A stretch of 64,000 bases of DNA from Actinomycetota bacterium (GTDB lineage: Bacteria; Actinomycetota; Acidimicrobiia; Acidimicrobiales; Ilumatobacteraceae): NCBI GenBank assembly GCA_016213625.1, contig JACQZZ010000013.1, positions 89,763 through 153,762 of the forward strand, in the 5' to 3' direction. The notes under the pieces are model-generated. The model ran no database searches. It was not told the DNA's origin and saw only the letters and a program-made list of their open reading frames with translations. A program made the translations under genes and the position numbers. The first letter of the stretch is position 1, and each line of letters opens with the position of its first letter. This document shows, piece after piece, positions 42,459 through 50,111 of the stretch.

Positions 42459-43332
42459 GTGCGCTCCTTTGGGGGGTGCTGGTCCGGTCGCGTAGACCGG
42501 CGATGACGAACAGTGCGGCAAGGGCGAGTAGCCCTATGCCAAGGATCGGTTCGGGAATTGGCTCGAGCCACCGTTCGATTCGGGTCAAGAGCCTCGACAG
42601 GCCTCGCCCGACCGCGAGTTGGGCGCCCGGTACCGGTGTGGTGTCGCCGCTGGCCGCAAGCCAGAGGACGAACGCTCCCATCGAGGCGAATACGACCGCG
42701 ACAGCGATGTTGATCGTGTTGGTCGCCCAGCGAAGAGGACCGACGTGCAGGTGGAGGGTGCGGGCGGTCATGAAGCGCCGTGTGCCGAGGTCGTATCGGT
42801 CCCAGACGAGTGCCAGCACGAAGAGCGGAAGCGTCATTCCGAACACATACGAGAGACCGAGCAACGCTGCGCCGGCGGTGGTGGACGACAGGGCGGAGAG
42901 CGTCATCACCCCGGCGAGTACCGGTGCACAGCACGACGACGCGATACCAGAGAACACGCCGAGCGCGAAGATCCCCGCGCTGTCACCGCGCTCGGGGTCC
43001 GGCGCTCGCACGAACGATGGCAGGCTCCAGCTCTTCCCTGCGATCGCGAGGACCGCAAGGCTGACGAGCAGCACGCCACCGGCGGCGTAGAGCGGCGTGT
43101 GATAGCGGGTGAGCGTGGACGCGAGGAGGCGTACGCCGAGTGTGATCGGCACGAGGACGACAGCGAGCCCGAGAGCGAAGGCGAATGTGAGCGGCAGCAG
43201 CCTCCAGCGCCGGTTCTTGACGGCAGCCGCGATGTAGGACGGCAGCAGAAACACGATGCAGCATGGAGCGAACAGTGCGACAGCACCCGCGAAGAACGCC
43301 GCGATGACCGATCCCGAAGTGAGAAGTGTCAT
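42397..43332 (-). CDS. ccdA: CcdA-type transmembrane electron carrier
   Basis: 311 residues. Several membrane helices with the two family cysteine sites: ALFAPCCIVFLLPSYI near the N-terminus and GIASSCCAPVLAGV in the middle. It passes reducing equivalents from cytoplasmic thioredoxin to extracytoplasmic redoxins such as the one encoded next. The C-terminal 40 residues are hydrophilic and Ser/Arg-rich. The start overlaps the glutaredoxin-like gene by four bases. Confidence 0.85.
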   Translation of the reverse strand: MTLLTSGSVIAAFFAGAVALFAPCCIVFLLPSYIAAAVKNRRWRLLPLTFAFALGLAVVLVPITLGVRLLASTLTRYHTPLYAAGGVLLVSLAVLAIAGKSWSLPSFVRAPDPERGDSAGIFALGVFSGIASSCCAPVLAGVMTLSALSSTTAGAALLGLSYVFGMTLPLFVLALVWDRYDLGTRRFMTARTLHLHVGPLRWATNTINIAVAVVFASMGAFVLWLAASGDTTPVPGAQLAVGRGLSRLLTRIERWLEPIPEPILGIGLLALAALFVIAGLRDRTSTPQRSAHVDQASTRESSAGTSSHSCH

Positions 43333-43622
43333 CGCGACCCTCGTTGCTCGAGCTGCTCGAGTCGCCGCCGAAGCTTGCCGCGAGAGAGCCTTCCCCAGCC
43401 GAGCAGTTCGCCGTCGATGATCACGATGGGGGGCATCGGTGCTCGTGTGGAGCGCATGATGGCCCGTCCCTCGACGCTGGAAAGGTCCACCCGACGGAGC
43501 TGGAGACGATGCTCGGCCGCCATCGCTTCGAGTGCCGACTTTGCATCCTCACAGAGGTGGCAGGCGTCGGCCTCGACCAGAATGACCTCGATGGTGTCGG
43601 TCCGTGTGCTCGGCGTGTTCAT
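43329..43622 (-). CDS. Glutaredoxin-like protein
   Basis: 97 residues. EVILVEADACHLCEDAKSAL is the glutaredoxin fold with an active CHLC, and the later PPIVIIDGELLGWG carries the cis-Pro/GG-type region. It may reduce metal-bound or disulfide-linked thiols, and feeding CcdA in the same operon is plausible. It overlaps ccdA by four bases and lies three bases after the lipoprotein gene. Confidence 0.8.
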   Translation of the reverse strand: MNTPSTRTDTIEVILVEADACHLCEDAKSALEAMAAEHRLQLRRVDLSSVEGRAIMRSTRAPMPPIVIIDGELLGWGRLSRGKLRRRLEQLEQRGSR

Positions 43623-43625
43623 CCG

Positions 43626-44045
43626 TCATCCCCCGACCTGCCACGTGGCGTCGATCGGTCCCGGTAGTCCGGTGATGGTCAGATGCACAGTGCCCGTTGG
43701 CGGACCCTGGGCCGTGAACGTCAGATCGCCATCTCGGTGATGCCCACCCGGAGCGGCCCCGGTCCAGCTGTCGACGGGCCACGTGGTCCCGTTGACGTCG
43801 AGCTCGGCGGCGGTCGTCAGGTCGAGGGAGAGATCTGCCGAATGGGTGTCGAGACTGACAGCGAAGGTGGCGCCGGTGCCATCGAGCCGCGTTGGGGTGA
43901 TCACGACATCGACGGCCCCGGCGGTGAGTGACCGGGAGGGGAGAACGGTGTCGGAGGGAGCCTTGGACGCGCCCGAGGCGCATCCGCCGATCGTCACTAC
44001 GGCGAGGATCGAAACGGTCAGAAGGCTGAGGCGGTGGGCGTTCAT
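43626..44045 (-). CDS. Lipoprotein of the metal-handling operon
   Basis: 139 residues with a lipoprotein signal (TIGGCASG). The mature part is a small beta-rich domain (GAVDVVITPTRLDGTGATFAV, DLTFTAQG) with a GGHHRDGD loop that could bind metal. No family is recognised. Its start overlaps the CCAHH membrane protein gene by four bases. Location outside the membrane and the His pair suggest metal capture, but this is inference. Confidence 0.65.
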   Translation of the reverse strand: MNAHRLSLLTVSILAVVTIGGCASGASKAPSDTVLPSRSLTAGAVDVVITPTRLDGTGATFAVSLDTHSADLSLDLTTAAELDVNGTTWPVDSWTGAAPGGHHRDGDLTFTAQGPPTGTVHLTITGLPGPIDATWQVGG

Positions 44046-44575
44046 GTCGTACTTTCGTGGTGATGTGGTGCGCGGAAGAGTTGGCGGGCGGCGAACCCGA
44101 CAGCGGTGAGGTTGATCGCGATGCCGGTGAGCATGAACGCGATGCGGTGATCCGTCAGAAACCCCGCGGCGCTGGCTGCGCCGATGATCGGGAGCACATC
44201 TGCCAGGTGATGGGCGCAGCATGCGACCATTCCCACCGTGGAAGCCCCGGCCCCGGCGCCGCCAGCGGCTGCGGAGCGACGTCCGAGACGGTGCCGGAGA
44301 CGCAGTTCCGAGACGAGCGCCACCTGTGTGCCGAAGCCGGCGATGATGGCGACCAGGTAGTACCAGTCCAGGCGGGCCTGATCAGCCAGGTGGGTCCACG
44401 ACCCGGAGGCAATTCGAACGACACCCACGTAGAACAGCAGCATCGAGGCGGCGCCGATGACACCGTGGCGCACACTGCGCCCGGCGAGGTGGCGATCGTT
44501 CGCGGTGCCGCACTGCTGGGCGCCGCTGATTCGTGCGATCGGTGGCGCCGAACTCGACTCGGCGACGGTGTTCAT
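44042..44575 (-). CDS. Membrane protein with CCAHH motif, possible metal transporter
   Basis: 177 residues from the ATG at 44575. About four membrane helices, with the striking MVACCAHHLADVLPIIGA at the start of the third and APHHHES at the C-terminus. Paired Cys and His in a helix is reminiscent of MerT-type or metal-importing small membrane proteins, although I cannot name the family. The gene overlaps the lipoprotein and stress-protein genes by four bases each, in the same operon. Confidence 0.6.
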   Translation of the reverse strand: MNTVAESSSAPPIARISGAQQCGTANDRHLAGRSVRHGVIGAASMLLFYVGVVRIASGSWTHLADQARLDWYYLVAIIAGFGTQVALVSELRLRHRLGRRSAAAGGAGAGASTVGMVACCAHHLADVLPIIGAASAAGFLTDHRIAFMLTGIAINLTAVGFAARQLFRAPHHHESTT

Positions 44576-45027
44576 GGCTGCGCGATCGGTTCGGCTGCGT
44601 GGCTTGGGGCCGGAACGATGACGATAGGCATCGGTGCGTGGTGGAGCAGGTGTCCGCACACCGACCCGAGCAGCCTGGCGATTGCGTGTCGGTCGCGGTC
44701 ATCGCCCACGACAAGAAGGTCAGCGTCGACGGCGCCGAGACCGTCGGCCGGGTTGCCGTGAACGACCTCGCCGAGCACGGACACTCCTTCCGCTCGGTGA
44801 AGCGCGGCGACCCGGTTGACTTCGTGCTCGACGAACGACGTGGCGGCGGCGCCACTCTCGGCCTCGGTGTGTGTGTCGGTCGCGAGCGTCGATGGCTTCC
44901 AGACGTGAACGAGTGTGATGGTGTCGCCCCGTTGGGCGTGGTCCACGGCCCAACGCACTGCGGCGTGCGAGGCGAGCGAACCGTCGACCCCGACGGCGAT
45001 TCGCTCAGACCGACGGGTGGTGCTCAT
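44572..45027 (-). CDS. Universal stress protein (UspA domain)
   Basis: 151 residues. RIAVGVDGSLASHAAVRWAV at the N-terminus, HGNPADGL in the middle and LLGSVCGHLLHHAPMPIVIVP at the end match a single UspA domain; the usual ATP-binding G-x2-G-x9-GS-x2 is seen in part (LLVVGDDRDRHAIARLLGS). It may bind nucleotide and signal stress in the metal operon. It overlaps the previous gene by 23 bases and the next by four. Confidence 0.88.
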   Translation of the reverse strand: MSTTRRSERIAVGVDGSLASHAAVRWAVDHAQRGDTITLVHVWKPSTLATDTHTEAESGAAATSFVEHEVNRVAALHRAEGVSVLGEVVHGNPADGLGAVDADLLVVGDDRDRHAIARLLGSVCGHLLHHAPMPIVIVPAPSHAAEPIAQP

Positions 45028-45292
45028 GGTCGACGCTCTGTCCGAGGTCAGGCCGATTCGACCTGGCGGACATGTCGTGGTTCATGAACTTCATCATCAG
45101 CGCCATCATCACCGTGCACGCCAAGGCGGTGAACAAGAACCCTGGGCTGGCGACACCGGTAGCGACGAGGAAGATCGCGATTGCCATCATCGGGATGCAG
45201 CAGGCGATCATCATCCAACCGTGGCCGCCGTGGCCGCCGTGCGCGGCTTGGCCGTCGTCGTGGTCGTGTGGTTCGGTGGATGCGCCGATCAT
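45005..45292 (-). CDS. Small His-rich membrane protein
   Basis: 95 residues from the ATG at 45292. His-rich N-terminus (HDHDDGQAAHGGHGGHG), two membrane helices (MMIACCIPMMAIAIFLV and a second Met-rich one), and a charged tail with HEHH. Met, His and CC are all copper-binding residues. It overlaps its upstream neighbour by four bases. No family recognised. Confidence 0.65.
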   Translation of the reverse strand: MIGASTEPHDHDDGQAAHGGHGGHGWMMIACCIPMMAIAIFLVATGVASPGFLFTALACTVMMALMMKFMNHDMSARSNRPDLGQSVDHEHHPSV

Positions 45293-45570
45293 GATTGGTT
45301 CCTCAACGAGCGGGGTGTGTAGCCGAGCTTCTGGTACAGCGGGCAGTGTCCGAGTGCGCCGGTGACGACGAGGTCGAGTCCGGCGAGGGCGAGGAGCACT
45401 TCGAGGAACACGGCGATCCCCGAGCCTGCGCTGGTGAGCAGGATGAGCGCGGCGATGAAGGTCGCCGCTCCGAGAACAATCCGGCCGCCACGCTCGGAGG
45501 GAGTGATGTTCACACTGAGGTGCCGGTGGGTGGCGCCGTGTGGCTGCAGCGCCTGGTGGTTTGTGTTCAT
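45289..45570 (-). CDS. DUF2892-type small membrane protein
   Basis: 93 residues. ITPSERGGRIVLGA, two membrane helices (FIAALILLTSAGSGIAVFLEVLLALAG-type, here paraphrased) and the ending GHCPLYQKLGY match the DUF2892/YgaP-like membrane domain, often near sulfur-transfer or metal genes. It overlaps both neighbours by four bases. Confidence 0.75.
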   Translation of the reverse strand: MNTNHQALQPHGATHRHLSVNITPSERGGRIVLGAATFIAALILLTSAGSGIAVFLEVLLALAGLDLVVTGALGHCPLYQKLGYTPRSLRNQS

Positions 45571-45755
45571 GATGCTTCCCTTCCGTGCCCACCGTGGTGG
45601 GCGTGTTCGACGTCGCGTGGTGGCTGCTCGCCTTCATGCTCGTGTTGGCCGCCGTGGTGGTGGCCATGCGTGCCGCAGCCGCCGTGTCGGTGCATGGTCA
45701 GCATGACCACGACGAACGCGATCAACAGCCAGTTCGCCTCTAGGAACCTGATCAT
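45567..45755 (-). CDS. Short His-rich membrane protein (DUF2933-like)
   Basis: 62 residues: one membrane helix (WLLIAFVVVMLTM) followed by HRHGGCGTHGHHHGGQHEHE, a dense His-rich metal-binding tail. The layout resembles DUF2933 proteins. It is the first gene of the nine-gene overlapping operon that runs to 41820, so the promoter should lie in the 61 bases before it. Confidence 0.7.
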   Translation of the reverse strand: MIRFLEANWLLIAFVVVMLTMHRHGGCGTHGHHHGGQHEHEGEQPPRDVEHAHHGGHGREAS

Positions 45756-45816
45756 TGCGACCTCTTTCTGTCGTCTCGATCGTGTTCCCGTGGCGCCGTG
45801 GGCGCATCCGTCGCCG

Positions 45817-46272
45817 CTACCGAATGAGGCTGCGGTGATCTACGGAGTGGAGATGATGGGTGCTCCGCCGAGGGGACGGGCACGGACCATGAACGCAGCC
45901 GAGTGCGCCGCGCATCTCGGTGCTGAGGCGCTCCGCGACGTCGTCGCGTGCCAGCCAACCGCCCGCTCCGTCGCGGAGCGCGGCGGCCATGTAGGCAGCG
46001 TCCGGTTCGGGACCGACGACCACGACTCGATCGCGCGGGAACCCGTCGACGTTCTGGCAACAACACTCGGGGAAGGCTGAACTGTCGATGATCACAAGAT
46101 CCGGGGCCTGGTCGCGGATGGCGGCGGCCAGGTCGGTGTCGACGGCGCGTGCTTCCCAGCAACCGTGTTCGCGTTCGAGCAGTTCCAGGATCAGACGTCG
46201 CATCGCCGGATGGATGATCGCAACCAGAACACGTGGGGTGGCGTCACACACTGGGCAACGATCAGCCGCCAT
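45817..46272 (-). CDS. Stand-alone receiver-like protein
   Basis: 151 residues. After a CPVC pair, VLVAIIHPAMRRLILELLERE, DLVIIDSSAFPECCCQ and RVVVVGPEPDAAYMAAALRDGAGGWL follow the strand-helix order of a response-regulator receiver, but the phospho-acceptor neighbourhood is unusual and there is no output domain. The CCC triplet by the presumed active site could bind metal or be oxidised. It precedes the nine-gene operon and may regulate it. No clear kinase partner. Confidence 0.55.
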   Translation of the reverse strand: MAADRCPVCDATPRVLVAIIHPAMRRLILELLEREHGCWEARAVDTDLAAAIRDQAPDLVIIDSSAFPECCCQNVDGFPRDRVVVVGPEPDAAYMAAALRDGAGGWLARDDVAERLSTEMRGALGCVHGPCPSPRRSTHHLHSVDHRSLIR

Positions 46273-46427
46273 GGCGCATCACCGTTGTTCGCCGAGCCGC
46301 ATCGGTCGCGCGAGTGCCAGGAGTGGATTGAACTTGGCGGTGTATCGCGAACCGTTCACGCGCCCATTCTCTCCGTGATCGCGCCGTTTGTACATCCGCA
46401 GGAACTACGGAACGCTGATCCGGCGGC

Positions 46428-47096
46428 TCACGAGTCGGGCGCCGGTTCGTCGAGCAGGCCGGAATCGCGGGCGTAGCGGACCAGTTCGGCTCGGCTGCGG
46501 ATGTCGAGCTTCTGTTGGATGTGAGCGCGGTGACTCTCGACGGTACGCACGGAGACGAACAGTTGCGTCGCGATCTCGCCATTGGTCAAGCCCAATGCGA
46601 CGGCGCGTAGGACCTCGATCTCTCTCGCGGTCAGGTCACCGCCCGGGCCGTGAAGGCGAGCCAGGGGAACGTCGGCTGCCAGCAGTGCTGCGCCGAGGGT
46701 GGGGTGGACGTATTGACGTCCGTCGGCGACCTGGCGGATTGCCTGGACGAGCTCGACATCGGCGGCTTCTTTGACCATGTAGCCGTCGGCGCCGGCCTCG
46801 AAAGCCCGCCGGAGATATGCGACATCGTCGTGGACGGTGAGTATCAGCACCCGAGTGGAGGGGCTGACGCGGCGGACTTCGAGGGTTGCAGTGACGCCGT
46901 TCCCGTCGGGAAGACCGATGTCCATGACGAATACGTCCGGTCGCTCGGCCACCGCGAGGACAACGGCTTCCCGGACACTGCCGGCCTCGCCGACCACCTC
47001 GAGGTCGTCTTCGCCATCGATGATTCGTCGCAAGCCGCCGCGCACGACGCCATGGTCGTCGCACAGCGCCACCCGGACAGTAGGCCGCTCAGCCAA
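46428..47096 (-). CDS. NarL-family response regulator
   Basis: 222 residues. Receiver with VALCDDHGVVRGGLRRII, the phospho-acceptor Asp in FVMDIGLPD at about residue 56, and the conserved Lys in MVKEAADVE. The LuxR-type helix-turn-helix is near the C-terminus (LTAREIEVLRAVALGL, SVRTVESHRAHIQQKLDI). It overlaps the kinase gene by eight bases and is its partner. Targets are unknown. Confidence 0.92.
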   Translation of the reverse strand: MAERPTVRVALCDDHGVVRGGLRRIIDGEDDLEVVGEAGSVREAVVLAVAERPDVFVMDIGLPDGNGVTATLEVRRVSPSTRVLILTVHDDVAYLRRAFEAGADGYMVKEAADVELVQAIRQVADGRQYVHPTLGAALLAADVPLARLHGPGGDLTAREIEVLRAVALGLTNGEIATQLFVSVRTVESHRAHIQQKLDIRSRAELVRYARDSGLLDEPAPDS

Positions 47097-48339
47097 CGGG
47101 TACCTCCAGGACGATGGTCGTGCCCGCGCCTGCCGACGAGAGGATCTGCACGGTGCCCCCGATGAGCTCGGCTCGTTCCCTCATTCCTTGCAGACCCAGG
47201 TGGCCGGTGGCCGGTGCGCTGGGATCGAACCCGACGCCGTCGTCCTCGATCACTGCCCGTAGGTGCCCGGCCGCGGAGGTGACGGCGACGCTGGCGCCGT
47301 GAGCGTGCGAGTGTCGCACGACGTTGGTCAACGACTCCTGGACCACTCGGTAGACGACCGTGGCAACATCTGCCGGAACTTCGGCCTGGTCAGGACGTGT
47401 GTCGACGACGGCGTCGACGATCAGCCCTGAACGCTCGCTGACATCGGCGACGAGCCGCGTCAGGGCGGGGGCGAGCCCGACATCGTCGAGAACTGTTGGG
47501 CGGAGGTCGAACGCGAGCTGGCGGGTCCGCCGCAGCGCGTCGGCGACCAGCTCGCGAAGGTCCTCGACGTGTCCTCGCGAATCGGCTGCCGTGCCACTCC
47601 CGGATCCGTCGTCTTCGATCAGCCGCAATCCAAGCAGCACAGAGGTGAGGGCCTGGCCGATGTCGTCGTGCAGATCTCGCGACACTCGAGCCCGTTCGGC
47701 TTCTTGTGCGGAGATCACTGCGGCCAGAAGTTCGCGGCGTGCCCGGCCCGTGTCTTCGGCTTCTACTCGTCGCACGATCTCGTCGGCTCGTGCGCGCTCT
47801 GCTTCGACGAGATCGACGCTCTCGATCGCGGCGGCCGCAAAAGCAGCGAGCACCATCACGAGGCCTTCGTCCTCGGCGTCGAATGGCACGTCCCCGGCCT
47901 TCTCGGTGAGATACAGGTTGCCGTAACGGCGACCTCCGCGCCCGATCGGTGCGCCGAGAAACGTGCGCATCTCGGGATGACCTGGAGGGAATCCGCACGA
48001 GCGCTGATCGGACGTCAGGTCATCCAGCCGCAGCGGAGCGTCGGCGACGATCACCCGGCCCAGGAGCCCTCGCCCCACCGGCAACTCGCCGATCTGTGCG
48101 ACGGTGCCGGCATCGATGCCATGGTGCACGAACGAGACGATGACCCCAGCGCGGTCGTACACACCCAGTGCCGCATACCTGGCGCCGGAAACCTCCGCCG
48201 CACCGACCACGATCCGCTGCAGTACCGCGTCGAGGTCGTGTTCGCCGACCGTGTCCAGGGCCCGATCGATGAGCACTCGCACCCGCGCGCGCCACGACCC
48301 AGGGTCGTGCTCATCGCCGTGGCTCACTAACGTCGACAT
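47089..48339 (-). CDS. GAF-domain sensor histidine kinase (HisKA_3 type)
   Basis: 416 residues from the ATG at 48339 (an upstream start at 48378 is possible). A GAF domain (about 25-180, ARYAALGVYDRAGVIVSFVHHG) precedes the HisKA_3 helix with the phospho-His in RVSRDLHDDIGQAL at about residue 224, and a GHKL ATPase domain (VVQESLTNVVRHSH, EDDGVGF, GLQGMRERAELIGG). No membrane segment, so it senses a cytoplasmic or soluble signal, perhaps redox or a gas, as in DosS-like kinases. A GTAGC-AC-GCTAC inverted repeat lies just upstream at 48346-48357. Confidence 0.9.
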   Translation of the reverse strand: MSTLVSHGDEHDPGSWRARVRVLIDRALDTVGEHDLDAVLQRIVVGAAEVSGARYAALGVYDRAGVIVSFVHHGIDAGTVAQIGELPVGRGLLGRVIVADAPLRLDDLTSDQRSCGFPPGHPEMRTFLGAPIGRGGRRYGNLYLTEKAGDVPFDAEDEGLVMVLAAFAAAAIESVDLVEAERARADEIVRRVEAEDTGRARRELLAAVISAQEAERARVSRDLHDDIGQALTSVLLGLRLIEDDGSGSGTAADSRGHVEDLRELVADALRRTRQLAFDLRPTVLDDVGLAPALTRLVADVSERSGLIVDAVVDTRPDQAEVPADVATVVYRVVQESLTNVVRHSHAHGASVAVTSAAGHLRAVIEDDGVGFDPSAPATGHLGLQGMRERAELIGGTVQILSSAGAGTTIVLEVPVG

Positions 48340-48492
48340 GGTGTAGTAGCACGCTACCAGCCGCCGATCGACGGTCATCTCTGGGCAGGTTCACGCACGA
48401 CGCAGGAGATCCGGAGTTCCTACGGATGTTCTCGAGCTGACCGAGGCACATGATGAGGGCAACTCGAGAGGCGTCCCGAAAGGAGCCCCAAA

Positions 48493-48801
48493 ATGAAGCA
48501 CCCATTTCGAATCGGGGCCGCAGCGATCGCGGTGTTCATCGCCTTCGGCGCTGCGACGTCGACACCGGGCGACAGTCAACCCAACCCGCAGCCCTCCGCT
48601 TCAAGCGGCAGTTACGACCACGCCCAGATTCAGGTCGACATCAACATGACCCAAGCAATGTCGACTCCGAGCGCGGCGGGACCGATGCAGAACGGCCAGA
48701 TCGCCGACAGCCAACTGCAGCGGTCGAGCGACCCCGGCTACGTGCAAGCCCTTGGCCAGCATCAGGCCGACATCAACCGAATGATCGGCATTGCCCCGTA
48801 G
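48493..48801 (+). CDS. Small secreted protein
   Basis: 102 residues with a good ribosome site (GAAAGGAG). A signal peptide (FRIGAAAIAVFIAFGAATS) precedes a mature, polar, Gln- and Ser-rich chain (NMTQAMSTPSAAG, QALGQHQADINRMIG). No family recognised. It is divergent from the kinase gene and could be a regulated envelope protein. Confidence 0.6.
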   Translation: MKHPFRIGAAAIAVFIAFGAATSTPGDSQPNPQPSASSGSYDHAQIQVDINMTQAMSTPSAAGPMQNGQIADSQLQRSSDPGYVQALGQHQADINRMIGIAP

Positions 48802-48894
48802 TCCAACACCAATCGGTTCCATCACCGTCTGCGTCGTCTCTGTGGTGGCGCGTCGGGCAGGCCCGAGCAGGCGTGCGCTCACTGCACATCGAAT

Positions 48895-49455
48895 TCATCG
48901 ATTCTCCTCGAGCACCTTCGACGATCGATCGGCGAACGCGTCCTTGACCCTGGCGATCGTCGTGTCGTCGAGGTTGGCGTAGACCAGCTCGGCACCGGTG
49001 AACCTGCTTGCCTCGACAACGAGAGCGTTTCGGTCCAGATCCTCCACCAGCAGCGCCACCGTCGCTGTTCGGGGCTGCACCGCTTCTCTGAACCAACTGA
49101 CCCACTCGTCGGGGATTCCCAGGTCCACGAGCTTTGCGGTGGCGGCGCCGGCACTGGCACCCACCACCAGACCAGCGATCCAGCCCACAGGTCCCCCGAG
49201 GATGAGCCCGAACAGGCCGGCCCACATCGCTCCCGAGAAGGCTGCGCGCCCTGGTGAGGGATCGATGGTCTCGTGGACGAATGTCTTGCCGAGGTCATCC
49301 TTCACGATCGTGACCGTGTCTCGAACCTTCAACTTTCCAGTCGCGGCGAGGCCGCTGACGGCGACGAGGAACTCCTGTGCGCGGAAGGAACTTTCGAAGG
49401 AGACCCCGACCAGCGTTTGGGGGTTGTCCGATTGCGGCGAATGGCGGATGAGCAT
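48895..49455 (-). CDS. DUF1269-type membrane protein
   Basis: 186 residues. The pattern QTLVGVSFESSFRAQEFLVAV, LKVRDTVTIVKDDLGK, a central Gly/Ala-rich glycine-zipper hydrophobic region (WAGLFGLILGGPVGWIAGLV) and TATVALLVEDLD is that of DUF1269 proteins. The family's role is unknown. It is convergent with the small secreted-protein gene. Confidence 0.75.
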   Translation of the reverse strand: MLIRHSPQSDNPQTLVGVSFESSFRAQEFLVAVSGLAATGKLKVRDTVTIVKDDLGKTFVHETIDPSPGRAAFSGAMWAGLFGLILGGPVGWIAGLVVGASAGAATAKLVDLGIPDEWVSWFREAVQPRTATVALLVEDLDRNALVVEASRFTGAELVYANLDDTTIARVKDAFADRSSKVLEENR

Positions 49456-49667
49456 GGGATCAGCATCGCTGATCTCGATCGCCTTGGCATCCGTGCTGTC
49501 TCGCCGATGCGTTGCGGAGTTCTACGCATGTCGACCCCCACGACCGACGGTCTCGTGGAGTGCCGAAGGTGCAAATGCGTAGTTGATCCGGATGCCAGCC
49601 GTCTCCTCCCGCCCGAGAATGAGCTTTGTCAGGGGATGACTCCCTGATCCCCAGGAAGGAGCGACCG

Positions 49668-49847
49668 ATGAAGACCGTGCACAGCGGATGCTGCGGTCAC
49701 GGCGATGGACACGCACCCGGACGTCCCGTTGAACACGACGAGCCGGCGTCTTGCGAGAGCGCCACCACCGATTGTTGCGGTAGCGGTTCCGCCGAGGCGG
49801 CAGTCTCGCCTCAGCCGATCGAGAGTGACTCACCGACGTCGCGGTAG
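49668..49847 (+). CDS. Cys/His-rich putative metal-binding peptide
   Basis: 59 residues with AGGAAGGAG before the ATG. HSGCCGHGDGHAPG and TDCCGSGSAEA give two CC pairs among His and Gly, the look of a small metal-binding protein. It is isolated, convergent with the second P-type ATPase, and followed by the hairpin at 49897. Copper or zinc binding is inferred from composition only. Confidence 0.55.
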   Translation: MKTVHSGCCGHGDGHAPGRPVEHDEPASCESATTDCCGSGSAEAAVSPQPIESDSPTSR

Positions 49848-49896
49848 CCACTCGGGCAGGTGAAGGAGGCGAGTGCATCTGAACTGCTCGACAGCT

Positions 49897-49927
49897 GAAC
49901 GGAGCGGCCCATGCGGCCGCTCCGTTC
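49897..49927. terminator. Hairpin between convergent genes, probable terminator
   Basis: GAACGGAGCGGCC and GGCCGCTCCGTTC form a perfect 13-bp stem with a five-base loop, between the plus-strand Cys/His peptide gene and the minus-strand ATPase cluster. There is no U-run, so termination by the stem alone, as often seen in high-GC actinobacteria, is assumed. It could serve both directions. Confidence 0.55.
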
Positions 49928-49955
49928 GCCGCGTCTCGGGGAATCTCCGAACGCA

Positions 49956-50111
49956 CTACTCGAGGTACGCTGCACCCTCCGACCGCGACCCGCACTGGCA
50001 CTGCTGTGGCACGTGATCGTGGGGCAACTCCTCGATGCACCACTCCGTGACGAAGTCGTGCGAGGCCGAATGTTCGACGGTGTCGTGTACGTCATCCGCG
50101 GTGCAGTTCAT
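49956..50111 (-). CDS. 51-residue Cys/His-rich protein coupled to the second P-type ATPase
   Basis: The ATG at 50111 overlaps the stop of the ATPase gene (ATGA), giving a coupled frame that ends with TAG at 49956. The peptide starts MNCTADDVHDTVEH and ends with HDHVPQQCQCGSR, and holds five His, four Cys and many acidic residues. It is a good candidate for a small copper chaperone or buffer working with the ATPase. No known family; the overlap and composition are the evidence. Confidence 0.5.
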   Translation of the reverse strand: MNCTADDVHDTVEHSASHDFVTEWCIEELPHDHVPQQCQCGSRSEGAAYLE

